Shown here one piece after another: positions 54,395 through 63,833 of a DNA stretch of 64,000 nucleotides (its first letter is position 1; every line of letters begins with the position of its first letter). The DNA is from DATAEK01 sp036258055 (GTDB lineage Bacteria; Acidobacteriota; Vicinamibacteria; Vicinamibacterales; 2-12-FULL-66-21), in NCBI GenBank assembly GCA_036258055.1, contig DATAEK010000068.1, positions 1 through 64,000 of the forward strand, read 5' to 3'. The position numbers and the translations under genes were made by a program. The notes beneath the pieces were generated by a model. That model worked only from the letters and a program-made list of their open reading frames with translations. It was not told the origin of the DNA and searched no databases.

Positions 54395-57022
54395 ATGTCT
54401 CACACAGAACCACCGAACGATCAGCCAGAGTCTGAGACCGAACCGACCACCGCTCCGCAGCCTGCGACGCCCGACGTCAGCGGGAACGGCGCAGGCGTGG
54501 ACGATTACGGTGCGGACAAAATCAAGGTCCTCGAGGGCCTCGAGGCGGTCCGCAAGCGACCCGCCATGTACATCGGGTCGACTGGACCGCTCGGGCTGCA
54601 CCATCTGGTCTACGAAATCGTCGACAACTCGATCGACGAGGCGCTCGCGGGCTTCTGCGATCAGATCAGCGTGACCCTGCATATCGACCAGTCCGTGACG
54701 GTGGTGGACAACGGCCGCGGCATTCCCGTCGATAAGCACACCAGCGGCCGGTCGGCCGCCGAGGTCGTGCTGACGGTGCTCCACGCCGGGGGGAAGTTCG
54801 ACAACGACAGCTACAAAGTCTCCGGCGGTCTCCACGGCGTCGGTCTCTCAGTCGTCAACGCGCTGTCGGAAACGCTCGACGCCGAGATCTGGCGGAACGG
54901 TCAGGTCTACAAGCAGGCCTACGAACGCGGCAACCCCACCGGCGAGCTCGAGCTCACGGGCACGACGAAGAAGCGCGGCACGCGGATCACATTCAAGCCT
55001 GACGCACAGATCTTCGAAACGATCGACTTCAGTTTCGACACGCTGGCCCAGCGGCTTCGCGAACTGGCCTTCCTGAACGGCGGGGTCACGATCACCATCG
55101 ACGACGAGCGTGACGGGAAGAACCATAAGTTCCTGTACGAAGGGGGCATCAACTCGTTCGTCAAGCACCTGAACCAGAACAAAGCGGCGGTCAACGACAA
55201 GCCAATCTTCATGCACGGCGAGCGCGAAGGAATCGATGTCGAGATTGCACTCCAGTGGAACGACGGCTACTCCGAGACGGTCTACACCTTCGCCAACAAC
55301 ATCAACACGCACGAGGGCGGGACGCATCTCTCCGGGTTCAGGTCAGCGCTGACGCGCACGATCAACTTCTACGCCGGCAAGAACAACCTCGCGAAGGATC
55401 TCAAAGACGCGAATATCAGCGGTGACGATATCCGCGAAGGGTTGACGGCGGTCATCAGCGTCAAGATTCCCCGGCCGCAGTTCGAGGGACAGACCAAGAC
55501 CAAGCTCGGGAACACCGAAGTCAAAGGGATCGTCGAGGCGGTCGTCAACGACAAACTGGGCGCTTACCTCGAGGAGAACCCGAACGTTGCGCGACGGATC
55601 ATCAGCAAAGCGGTGGACGCCGCCCGCGCGCGCGAAGCGGCGCGGAAGGCCCGCGACCTCGTTCGTCGCAAAGGCGCGCTCGACAGCAGCAGCCTGCCGG
55701 GCAAACTCGCCGATTGCCAGGAACGCGACCCCGCGCTCAGCGAGCTCTACATTGTGGAGGGAGAGTCCGCCGGCGGCTCGGCCAAGCAGGGCCGCGACCG
55801 GCGCTTCCAGGCGATTCTGCCAATCAAAGGCAAGATCCTCAACGTCGAGAAGGCGCGTTTCGACAAGATGCTCAGCAGCGACGAGATCAAGACGATGATC
55901 GCGGCGCTCGGGTGCGGGATCGGCAGCGAGGACTTCGACCTCGGCAAGCTGCGCTATCACCGGATCATCATCATGACGGACGCGGACGTGGATGGCTCCC
56001 ACATCCGCACGCTGCTGTTGACATTCTTCTATCGTCAAATGCGCGAGCTGGTGGATGCCGGCTACGTCTACATCGCGCAGCCGCCGCTCTTCCGGGCCAA
56101 GCGCGGCCGCAGCGAATTCTTCATTCGCGACGAGCGCGAGATGGAGAAGTGGCTGATTCGTCGCGCGACCGAGTCACGCGTGCTCGTGCTGCCCGACGGC
56201 ACACAGATCACCGGTCAGGATCTCGAGGCCAGGCTCGAGAAGCTGATGTCGTTCCGCAAGTACCTCCAGATCGTCGAGCGCCGGGGGCTCACCCGCGACG
56301 TCGTCCTCGAAGTGCTCGACCGCGGCGCCCGCGACCGGAATTTCTTTGCGGACGCTGACAAGGTTCACGCGCTGGCGAACGCACTCACGACACCGACCCG
56401 CAGTGCCAGCGTGCAGCCCGATGAGGAACATCAGGCACACGGCATCGTGATCGAGGATCGGAGCGGCGGCTACGCACGCCATCATCGCCTCGATCTCGAC
56501 TTCGTTACGACGAGCGAGTTCCGGACGCTGGCGGCGAGCTACCAGGATGTCCAGGGGATTCGGGGGACGATGATCGTCAAGACGATTGGTGGACCCGCGC
56601 CAACCGAGCAGGAGGAAGGCGGCGCAACCGCCCACGACACGGCCATCGGCGGCGCGCCGCTCGACGACGCGACGAAGCTCGCGGCCGAAGCGAAGACGCC
56701 GGACGTGAGCTCGATGCCGAAAGGCGCCAAGAGCAAAGACGCCGACGTGCAGATTGACTCGATCGACGAGCTGGTCGAGTTCTTCGTCGCTGCTGGCAAG
56801 AAGGGCTTCGACATCAACCGCTACAAAGGCCTCGGCGAGATGAACCCGGACACGCTGTGGGAAACCACGATGGATCCGGCCAAGCGGACGCTCCTCGCCG
56901 TCACCGCCGAGGATCACCCGGCCGCCGACCTGATGTTCACGACGCTGATGGGTGACCAGGTCGAGCCGCGCCGGAAGTTCATCGAAGACAACGCGCTGGA
57001 TGTGAAGAATCTTGATATCTGA
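54395..57022 (+). CDS. gyrB: DNA gyrase subunit B
   Basis: An 875-residue GyrB: GHKL ATPase domain (KRPAMYIGSTG, EIVDNSIDEA, VDNGRGIPV, GGLHGVGLSVVNAL), transducer, TOPRIM domain (YIVEGESAGGSAKQGRDRRF, DADVDGSHIRTL) and C-terminal GyrA-binding tail (YKGLGEMNPDTLWETTMDPA). It is about 70 residues longer than E. coli GyrB, with a Pro/Glu-rich N-terminal leader of about 40 residues and an acidic/Ala-rich insert (about 730-790) before the tail. No ribosome-binding site is seen before the ATG. Confidence 0.97.
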   Translation: MSHTEPPNDQPESETEPTTAPQPATPDVSGNGAGVDDYGADKIKVLEGLEAVRKRPAMYIGSTGPLGLHHLVYEIVDNSIDEALAGFCDQISVTLHIDQSVTVVDNGRGIPVDKHTSGRSAAEVVLTVLHAGGKFDNDSYKVSGGLHGVGLSVVNALSETLDAEIWRNGQVYKQAYERGNPTGELELTGTTKKRGTRITFKPDAQIFETIDFSFDTLAQRLRELAFLNGGVTITIDDERDGKNHKFLYEGGINSFVKHLNQNKAAVNDKPIFMHGEREGIDVEIALQWNDGYSETVYTFANNINTHEGGTHLSGFRSALTRTINFYAGKNNLAKDLKDANISGDDIREGLTAVISVKIPRPQFEGQTKTKLGNTEVKGIVEAVVNDKLGAYLEENPNVARRIISKAVDAARAREAARKARDLVRRKGALDSSSLPGKLADCQERDPALSELYIVEGESAGGSAKQGRDRRFQAILPIKGKILNVEKARFDKMLSSDEIKTMIAALGCGIGSEDFDLGKLRYHRIIIMTDADVDGSHIRTLLLTFFYRQMRELVDAGYVYIAQPPLFRAKRGRSEFFIRDEREMEKWLIRRATESRVLVLPDGTQITGQDLEARLEKLMSFRKYLQIVERRGLTRDVVLEVLDRGARDRNFFADADKVHALANALTTPTRSASVQPDEEHQAHGIVIEDRSGGYARHHRLDLDFVTTSEFRTLAASYQDVQGIRGTMIVKTIGGPAPTEQEEGGATAHDTAIGGAPLDDATKLAAEAKTPDVSSMPKGAKSKDADVQIDSIDELVEFFVAAGKKGFDINRYKGLGEMNPDTLWETTMDPAKRTLLAVTAEDHPAADLMFTTLMGDQVEPRRKFIEDNALDVKNLDI

Positions 57023-57025
57023 TCC

Positions 57026-57214
57026 GTGCCTGGGGTGCCAAAGGTGCCTACGGTGCGAGGGTGCCTAGGGTGCCAAGGTGCCAAGGTGCGAAGGTGCCAA
57101 GGTGCGAAAGTGCGAAGGTGCTGCTCAGACCAGCTCGCGGCACCCTGCTACCGCACCCTGGCACCCTGGAACCCAGCACCTTAGCACCCTAGGCACCCAG
57201 GCACCTTTGGCACC
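57026..57214. repeat. Head-to-head GGTGCC-word arrays between gyrB and gyrA
   Basis: The left arm (57026-57122) is built of GGTGCCAA, GGTGCGAA and GGTGCCTA words; the right arm (57139-57214) holds the same words inverted (GGCACC, TAGCACCC, AGGCACCTTTGGCACC). Outer ends match best (GGTGCCAAAGGTGCCT on the left, AGGCACCTTTGGCACC on the right), so the RNA could fold into a long imperfect hairpin with a short centre. Confidence 0.85.
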
Positions 57215-57232
57215 GACACAGTTCCCGCTCCT

Positions 57233-59800
57233 ATGACCGACATCGCCGCTAATAGAGTCCCCGTCAACATCGAAGACGAGATGAAGCGCTCGTACATGGA
57301 TTACGCGATGAGCGTGATCATCGGGCGGGCGCTGCCGGATGTGCGTGATGGCCTCAAGCCGGCTCACCGGCGCGTGCTGTTCGGGATGCGCACGATGGGG
57401 CTCGCCTCGAATCGCGCGTATCGCAAGTGCGCGAAGATCGTCGGCGAAGTGATGGGCAACTATCACCCGCACGGCGACGCCTCGATCTACGACACGCTCG
57501 TCCGCCTCGCGCAGGATTTCAACATGCGGTATCCCCTGGTCGACGGCCAGGGCAACTTCGGCTCGGTGGACGACGATCCGCCCGCGGCGATGCGCTACAC
57601 CGAAGCGCGTCCGGAGCCGGCCGCGGAAGCGATGATGACGGATCTCGACAAGGAGACCGTCGACTTCGTTCCCAACTACGACGAGACCACAGAAGAGCCC
57701 ACGGTCCTTCCGACGACCTATCCGAATCTGCTGGTCAACGGCTCTTCCGGCATCGCCGTCGGGATGGCCACGAACATCCCGCCTCACAACATGCGGGAAG
57801 TGATCGACGGCGTCGTCGGCGTCATCGACCAGCGCACCGCGACCAAAGATGCCCGGCTGCGGGCGCTGCTGAAGGCTGTCCCCGGACCCGATTTTCCGAC
57901 GGGTGGATTCATCGTCGGCCGCGCGGGTATCTTCAGCGCCTACACGACCGGGCGCGGCTCGCTCACGATGCGCGCGAAGGCAAAGGTCGAAGAAAGCAAG
58001 AAGGGCGACAAGGTCTCCATCGTCGTCACCGAGATTCCGTATCAGGTCAACAAGAAGCGGCTGCTCGAGAAGATCGGCGAGCTGCACCGCGAGAAGACGA
58101 TCGAGGGGATCTCGGATCTCCGCGACGAGTCCGATCGCGAAGGCATGCGGATCGTCGTCGAGCTCCGCCGCGGTGAGGTGCCCGAAGTCGTCCTGAACAA
58201 TCTCTACAAACACACGCAGCTGCAGACGACCTTCGGGATCATCATGCTGGCGATCATCGGGGGCCGGCCGAAGATCCTGTCGCTGCTCGAGATCGTCGAG
58301 CAGTTCATCGAGTTCCGTCGCGAGGTCGTCCGCCGGCGGACCGAGTTCGAGTTGCGCAAGGCGGAAGCCCGCGCGCACCTCCTGGAAGGTCTGAAGGTCG
58401 CGCTCGATCACCTCGACGAGGTCATCAAGCTGATTCGCGGATCGAAGAGCCCGTCAGAGGCCCGTGAAGGGTTGATGACGCAGTTCAAGCTGTCGCAGGT
58501 GCAATCCCAGGCCATCCTGGACATGCAGCTCCAGCGGTTGACCGGCCTCGAGCGGCAGAAGATCGTCGACGAGCTGGTCGAGGTGCTCAAGACGATCGAG
58601 CGGCTGCGCGCAATCCTCTCGAGTGACGAGCTGCTGATGCAGGTCGTGGTGGGCGAGCTCAAGGCCGTGCGCGACCGGTTCGCCGACGAGCGCCGTACCC
58701 AGATCATCGACGAGACCGGCGAGTTCCGGATCGAGGATCTGATCGCCGATGAAGACATGGCGATCACCGTCACCAACACCGGATACGTCAAGCGCACGGC
58801 GATCTCGACCTACCGTATGCAACGCCGGGGCGGCAAGGGCCGCATTGGCATGCGCACGCGTGAGGAGGATTTCGTCAGTCACCTCTTCATTGCGTCCACG
58901 CACGCGTACATCATGATTTTCTCGGATCGCGGCCGGGCGTACTGGCTGCGCGTGCACGAGATCCCCGACGTCGGCCCCGGAGGCAAAGGCAAGGCCATCG
59001 CCAATCTCGTCTCGATGGAGGAAGGCGAGAAGATCGCGGCACTCCTGGCGGTCATGGAATGGCCGACCGTGGAAGGACAGCAGTTCGTCGTGATGGGCAC
59101 GCGCAAGGGTGTCATCAAGAAGACGGATCTCTCGGCGTTCAGCAACCCGCGCGCCGGTGGCATCATCGCCATGGGCGTTGAGGAAGGGGATTCGGTCATT
59201 GCCGTCGAGCTCTCGGACGGGAAGGAACAGATCTTCCTCGGCACGCGTGACGGCATGGCCATCCGGTTCGACGAGACGGATGTGCGCGCCATGGGCCGTA
59301 CGGCATACGGCGTCCGCGGGATCAGCCTGCGCGAAGAGGACGAAGTCGTCGCGATGGATGTCGTGCGCGAAGGCGGCACGATGCTGACGGTGACGCAGAA
59401 CGGCTACGGCAAACGCACCGAGCTCGAAGAGTACCGCGTTCAGTCACGCGGCGGCGTCGGCATCATCAACATCCAGACCAGCGAACGCAACGGCAAGGTC
59501 ATCGGCATCGCCTATGTGCACGACGACGACGAACTGATGCTCATCAGCCAGCAGGGGAAGATCCTGCGCATGGTGTCGAGCGGCATCCGGGCGATTGGCC
59601 GCGCCACGCAGGGCGTGCGGCTGATCGGCATGGAGGAAGGGGATCAGGTCGTTTCGGTCGCGAAGTTGGCGGAGAAAGAAGACGAGGAAGGCGCCGCGAA
59701 CGGCGAAGTCAAGGCGTCGGCGGACACGAGCACAGTTCCCGAGACGTCGGCCGACGAAAACGACGCGCCACCCGATCAGGAGCCGCCGACCGAGGAGTAG
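57233..59800 (+). CDS. gyrA: DNA gyrase subunit A
   Basis: An 855-residue GyrA. The catalytic Tyr is Y122 (AMRYTEARPEP), numbered exactly as in E. coli. The quinolone-determining region reads YHPHGDASIYDT, so position 83 is Ala and 87 is Asp. The C-terminal beta-pinwheel begins with the GyrA box QRRGGKG (identifying gyrase rather than topoisomerase IV) and is followed by an acidic tail of about 50 residues. It follows gyrB after a repeat-filled gap. Confidence 0.97.
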   Translation: MTDIAANRVPVNIEDEMKRSYMDYAMSVIIGRALPDVRDGLKPAHRRVLFGMRTMGLASNRAYRKCAKIVGEVMGNYHPHGDASIYDTLVRLAQDFNMRYPLVDGQGNFGSVDDDPPAAMRYTEARPEPAAEAMMTDLDKETVDFVPNYDETTEEPTVLPTTYPNLLVNGSSGIAVGMATNIPPHNMREVIDGVVGVIDQRTATKDARLRALLKAVPGPDFPTGGFIVGRAGIFSAYTTGRGSLTMRAKAKVEESKKGDKVSIVVTEIPYQVNKKRLLEKIGELHREKTIEGISDLRDESDREGMRIVVELRRGEVPEVVLNNLYKHTQLQTTFGIIMLAIIGGRPKILSLLEIVEQFIEFRREVVRRRTEFELRKAEARAHLLEGLKVALDHLDEVIKLIRGSKSPSEAREGLMTQFKLSQVQSQAILDMQLQRLTGLERQKIVDELVEVLKTIERLRAILSSDELLMQVVVGELKAVRDRFADERRTQIIDETGEFRIEDLIADEDMAITVTNTGYVKRTAISTYRMQRRGGKGRIGMRTREEDFVSHLFIASTHAYIMIFSDRGRAYWLRVHEIPDVGPGGKGKAIANLVSMEEGEKIAALLAVMEWPTVEGQQFVVMGTRKGVIKKTDLSAFSNPRAGGIIAMGVEEGDSVIAVELSDGKEQIFLGTRDGMAIRFDETDVRAMGRTAYGVRGISLREEDEVVAMDVVREGGTMLTVTQNGYGKRTELEEYRVQSRGGVGIINIQTSERNGKVIGIAYVHDDDELMLISQQGKILRMVSSGIRAIGRATQGVRLIGMEEGDQVVSVAKLAEKEDEEGAANGEVKASADTSTVPETSADENDAPPDQEPPTEE

Positions 59801-59854
59801 AGACCTAGCCTTCTGGTCAGCACCCTCTCACGGCGCCAGCGATGAGCCCTATGG

Positions 59855-61501
59855 CTAACGCTTTGCCGCTTGCAGTGTGACGGTGAATCTCCCGGGCCCG
59901 TCGGCGAATACGATCACGGCCTGTGTGGCGAGCGTCTCGAAGTCCATGGGCTCCGGGTTCTTGGCTGGCCGCGCACCGTCAACCACGGCCGGGGAACGCC
60001 AAAGTGCGACGAGGTAGTTCCTGCCCGGAGGAAGGCCTTTGATCACGAGCTCATTGCCAGGTGGTGCGGCGGTCGCGAGCTTCACATAGCGGCTGTCGTT
60101 CCAAAGCGACGCATCATCGGGAAACACGACGACGGTCATCGGAGCCCTGAAGACGCCGGGCGCCAGCTTTGCCACGAGTTCAGCCGCGGCGTCGGTCGCG
60201 AGCACACGCACGTTTCGGTAGGTCCGGCCCGACTCGAAGTTGAACGCGCTGGCGGCGATGTCAGTGCCATCCTCGAGGAAGGCGTGTTCGACAAACCAGT
60301 TGTCGGTCAATTCAACCGCGAGACGGTTTCGGCCAAGCACGCCGAGTATCGAGAATGACCCATCGGCGCGCCACTCAGACCAGGGCGACAGCAACGTCCG
60401 TGCGTCAGCGTCGCCGCCCTCAGGAACGACGCGAACGACCGTTCTCGCCAGCGCGAACCCGGCAGCGCCGTTGAAAAGCAGCTGTCCGTCGATCTGAGCG
60501 CCAGGTGTGAGCCTGATCTGCAGGGGACCGACGGGCTGATCCGCGACCTCCAGTTCAACTGCTCCGACACGGATACTCTCTCCAGTGTGCGTCGCCTGAA
60601 GCGCGTACGTTCCTCGGTAGACTGGGGAGAGAACAAACCGTCCCGCCTCGTCAGTTGCCGTAGTCGCGGAAGCGTAGGCAGCTTCCATCTGATCCAACCG
60701 CCGAAGCCTGATTTGAGCCCGCTGAACTGGACGGCCGACCTCGTCGACCGCCGTCCCTTCGATGGCAATAGTGGGCACCGACGGCGCGGTGATGCCGATC
60801 GAGACGTCGTCGCCCGACTCCAGGACGACCGGTGTGGCCGCGACGATCGACGTTACGCCAGGCGCGTAAACGTAGTTCAACGCCGGCCCACCGACATTCG
60901 GCAGCGAGACGCGCACGAAGTACCGACCCGGTACCAGTCCGCCGAAAGTGAATCTCCCCTGATCATCGGCAGTCACGCGTGCGCCCGGTCTGAACAAGGG
61001 ACTCAGTACGGGCTGACCACGAAACGTCCGCAACTCCCCCAAGATTGCAGCCTCAGCATGGGGCACGGGGAGACCCTGTTGGGTCAGCACCTGACCTCGA
61101 ACTGTGGACGGACGATGAATGGGAAAGGCTGCCGTCGTGGTGTTGCCCGCCTCGACCGACACGCGTCGTAGAAACGCGGACGTCTGAACCGCCGTCGCGT
61201 CCCCGTTCGAGACCTCCCGGACGCTCACCGCCACGTAGTAGCTGCCAACACGGAGGTCGGGCACTTCGACCGTGCCCTCAAAGCCGGTGACCGAGGTGGT
61301 CTTGTATTGGAAGCCCACGCCCTCGACCGTCACGTTGGCCTGATCGATCGGCGTACCAGTCGCTTCGTCGCGCACGACGACCTTGATTGCACCCGTGGCT
61401 GACTGTTGAGCGCTGGTGTTGTATCCGGCGTCGGCCGGACCAGACGAGCGGGCGTGGGAGGTGGCGACCGCGACGAGGAGGGTGAGTGCCGCAAGTCGCA
61501 T
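59855..61501 (-). CDS. Secreted protein with carboxypeptidase-regulatory-like (Cna-B type) repeats
   Basis: A 548-residue exported protein: signal peptide (MRLAALTLLVAVATSHARSS) then four or five beta-sandwich domains of the carboxypeptidase regulatory / Cna-B kind, recognised from repeated patterns such as TADDQGRFTFGGLVPGRYFV, TATDEAGRFVLSPVYRGTYA and GLPPGRNYLVALW. No catalytic domain or sorting signal is seen. Such proteins are very common in Acidobacteriota, often linked to outer-membrane or polymer-binding functions, but its role is unknown. It converges with gyrA. Confidence 0.8.
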   Translation of the reverse strand: MRLAALTLLVAVATSHARSSGPADAGYNTSAQQSATGAIKVVVRDEATGTPIDQANVTVEGVGFQYKTTSVTGFEGTVEVPDLRVGSYYVAVSVREVSNGDATAVQTSAFLRRVSVEAGNTTTAAFPIHRPSTVRGQVLTQQGLPVPHAEAAILGELRTFRGQPVLSPLFRPGARVTADDQGRFTFGGLVPGRYFVRVSLPNVGGPALNYVYAPGVTSIVAATPVVLESGDDVSIGITAPSVPTIAIEGTAVDEVGRPVQRAQIRLRRLDQMEAAYASATTATDEAGRFVLSPVYRGTYALQATHTGESIRVGAVELEVADQPVGPLQIRLTPGAQIDGQLLFNGAAGFALARTVVRVVPEGGDADARTLLSPWSEWRADGSFSILGVLGRNRLAVELTDNWFVEHAFLEDGTDIAASAFNFESGRTYRNVRVLATDAAAELVAKLAPGVFRAPMTVVVFPDDASLWNDSRYVKLATAAPPGNELVIKGLPPGRNYLVALWRSPAVVDGARPAKNPEPMDFETLATQAVIVFADGPGRFTVTLQAAKR

Positions 61502-61538
61502 CAGTTCCCCCAGGGAGATACCGCCGAGGCCCTGGATC

Positions 61539-63812
61539 TTACGCCGGTTCGAGCTTCGCGTATCTGGCGAGCAACTTCTTGACCCCGACGGCGTTGAAAC
61601 GGACGGTGACCTTCACGTCGTCGTTGTGATCCTCCACGCCGACGACGGTGCCGACGCCGAACTGGGCGTGGCGGACGCGCATGCCCAGACGGAGGTCCGT
61701 CGCCGACTGGTCCTCTGACTCGTAGTCGTAGGCCGCTTCGGTTTCACGCGCGCGCCCGCGGCCCTTGCGTCCGTAAGGATTCGTGCGGAACTCGTAGTGG
61801 CTGTGCAGGAAGCTGCTCGAGTACGGCGAGGCATACGATGGCGTGATGCGTTCGACGAGCTCCGCGGGGACTTCGTCGAGGAACCGGGACGGCTCGGTAT
61901 TCTGATATTCGCCGAAGACCCGGCGCCGGGCGGCGCCGGTCAGCACGAGCTGCGACTGCGCCCGCGTCATCCCGACGTAACAGAGCCGCCGCTCCTCCTC
62001 GATCTCTTCCTCGTCATCTGCCGATCGAGAATGCGGAAAGAGTCCCTCCTCGAGTCCGGCGATGACGACAACTGGAAACTCCAGACCCTTCGCGGCATGC
62101 ATCGTCATGAGCCAGACGTGCGCGTCGCGGCTCCCGGATTCTTCATCGGCTTCTGACAGAAGAGACAGCCGATCGACGAACCCGCCAAGGGACGCCTCTG
62201 CCTCGCGCGTCTCGTATTCACGCGCCGCGGACACGAGCTCCATCAGGTTCTCGATCCGCTCGTTGGCTTCCTCGCTGTTCTCGTCGCGGAGGTCCTTGAG
62301 GTAGCCGGTCTGGTCGAGCATCTTTCCGATGGCGATCGACACCGAATCCTGACGGGCGGCGCTGGCCAGCGACACCATCAGATCGCGGAAGCCGCGAAGG
62401 GCCGTGACCGCGCGCGACGGCAGCTTCGCTTCGTCAACGGCGTACACCAGCTTCGCCCAAAGCGAGCGTGCCGACGAGATCTCCTGCAGACCGGCGGCGA
62501 GCAGCGGGGGCGCATCCGCAAGGACAGCATCCGGATCAATCGCCTGCAGCGAATCCATCACGCCCTTGCCAATCCCCCGCGTCGGCACGTTAATCACGCG
62601 CCGCAAGCTCACATCGTCATGCGGATTCATGATCAGTTTGAGGTAGGCCAGAGAGTCCTTGATTTCCTTGCGTTCGTAGAACCTGACGCCGCCGATGATC
62701 TTGTAGGGCACGCTCTCGCGCATGAGCGAGTCTTCAATCGCGCGCGACTGTGCGTTGACGCGGTAGAGCACGGCGGTCGTGGCCTCGACGTCCGCCGCGC
62801 GTGCCGACTTGATCGTGCGAACGATGAAGTCAGCCTCCTCCAGCTCGTCGTTCCCGCGGAAGTAGGCGATCTTCGATCCACCCTTGCGGTCGGTCCAGAG
62901 CCGCTTCTCCTTGCGGTTGCGATTCTGACGGATGACCGCGGACGCCGCGTCGAGGATTACCTGGGTCGACCGGTAGTTCTGTTCGAGCCGGACGATCCGT
63001 GCCTCCGGAAAGTCGTGCTCGAAATCCAGGATGTTCCGCAGGTCCGCGCCGCGCCACTTGTAGATCGACTGATCGGGGTCCCCGACGACCGCCAGGTTAC
63101 GGTACACCTCGGCGAGCCGGCGGATCAGCAGGTACTGCGGACGGTTCGTGTCCTGGTACTCGTCCACCATCACGTACTTGAACTTGCGGGCGTAGAACTC
63201 GCGGGTCTTCTCGGATGTCTCGAAGAGCTCGACGGTCTTGAGCAGCAGATCGTCGAAGTCGAGCGCGTTGCTGTCCTTGAGCGCAACGAGATACCGCTCG
63301 TAGATCTTCGCGATGTGTTCCTCGCGGAAGTTGAAGCTGCCCCGCAGCGAGTCAGGCCCTTCCATCCGGTTCTTCGCCTGACTGATGCGGGCGAGCGCCA
63401 TCCGCGGTGGCACCAGCTTGTCGTCGATGCCCAGCTCGCGCTCGGCCTGTTTGACGACCGCGACCTGATCGGAGGAGTCGTAGATGACGAAATCGCGCGA
63501 TAGTCCGATCTTCGGCGCTTCGCGCCGCAGCAGCCGCGCGCACAGCGCGTGGAACGTGGAGAGCCACACGCCGTTGCACTCGGAGCCGATGAGCGCTTCG
63601 ACGCGCTCGCGCATTTCCTGCGCCGCCTTGTTCGTGAACGTCACCGCGAGGACTTCCCCGGGCTCCGCGTGACCATCGCCGATGAGGTACGCGATGCGGT
63701 AGGTGATCACGCGCGTCTTTCCGGAGCCCGCGCCGGCGAGAATGAGCAGCGGGCCTTCGCGATGCAAGGCGGCTTCCCGTTGTTCGGGATTCAGTTTGGA
63801 GAGGAAGTCCAT
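61539..63812 (-). CDS. pcrA: UvrD/PcrA-family ATP-dependent DNA helicase
   Basis: A 757-residue superfamily 1 helicase: motif Ia Walker A ILAGAGSGKTRVITYRIAYL, motif II YVMVDEYQDTNRPQYLL, motif III VVGDPDQSIYKWRGAD, motif IV RLEQNYRST, motif V TMHAAKGLEFPVV and motif VI LCYVGMTRAQSQL. The C-terminal ~90 residues include a Tudor-like end (LRLGMRVRHAQFGVGTVVGV), as in PcrA, which binds RNA polymerase. The ATG at 63812 is chosen by family comparison. It works in repair and in removing obstacles from DNA. Confidence 0.95.
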   Translation of the reverse strand: MDFLSKLNPEQREAALHREGPLLILAGAGSGKTRVITYRIAYLIGDGHAEPGEVLAVTFTNKAAQEMRERVEALIGSECNGVWLSTFHALCARLLRREAPKIGLSRDFVIYDSSDQVAVVKQAERELGIDDKLVPPRMALARISQAKNRMEGPDSLRGSFNFREEHIAKIYERYLVALKDSNALDFDDLLLKTVELFETSEKTREFYARKFKYVMVDEYQDTNRPQYLLIRRLAEVYRNLAVVGDPDQSIYKWRGADLRNILDFEHDFPEARIVRLEQNYRSTQVILDAASAVIRQNRNRKEKRLWTDRKGGSKIAYFRGNDELEEADFIVRTIKSARAADVEATTAVLYRVNAQSRAIEDSLMRESVPYKIIGGVRFYERKEIKDSLAYLKLIMNPHDDVSLRRVINVPTRGIGKGVMDSLQAIDPDAVLADAPPLLAAGLQEISSARSLWAKLVYAVDEAKLPSRAVTALRGFRDLMVSLASAARQDSVSIAIGKMLDQTGYLKDLRDENSEEANERIENLMELVSAAREYETREAEASLGGFVDRLSLLSEADEESGSRDAHVWLMTMHAAKGLEFPVVVIAGLEEGLFPHSRSADDEEEIEEERRLCYVGMTRAQSQLVLTGAARRRVFGEYQNTEPSRFLDEVPAELVERITPSYASPYSSSFLHSHYEFRTNPYGRKGRGRARETEAAYDYESEDQSATDLRLGMRVRHAQFGVGTVVGVEDHNDDVKVTVRFNAVGVKKLLARYAKLEPA

Positions 63813-63827
63813 GGGGGGAGAGTGATG

Positions 63828-63833
63828 ATTATA
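63828..63833 (-). promoter_or_regulatory. -10 element close to the pcrA start
   Basis: TATAAT on the minus strand (63833-63828), 15 bases before the ATG. Transcription would begin about 9 bases before the start codon, and no ribosome-binding site is visible, so the transcript could be almost leaderless. No good -35 is seen. Confidence 0.4.

Noticed and set aside
54367..54395. TTGACG with a TATTCA 17 bases later as gyrB promoter.
   Set aside because: The -10 touches the gyrB ATG, so transcription would start inside the gene.
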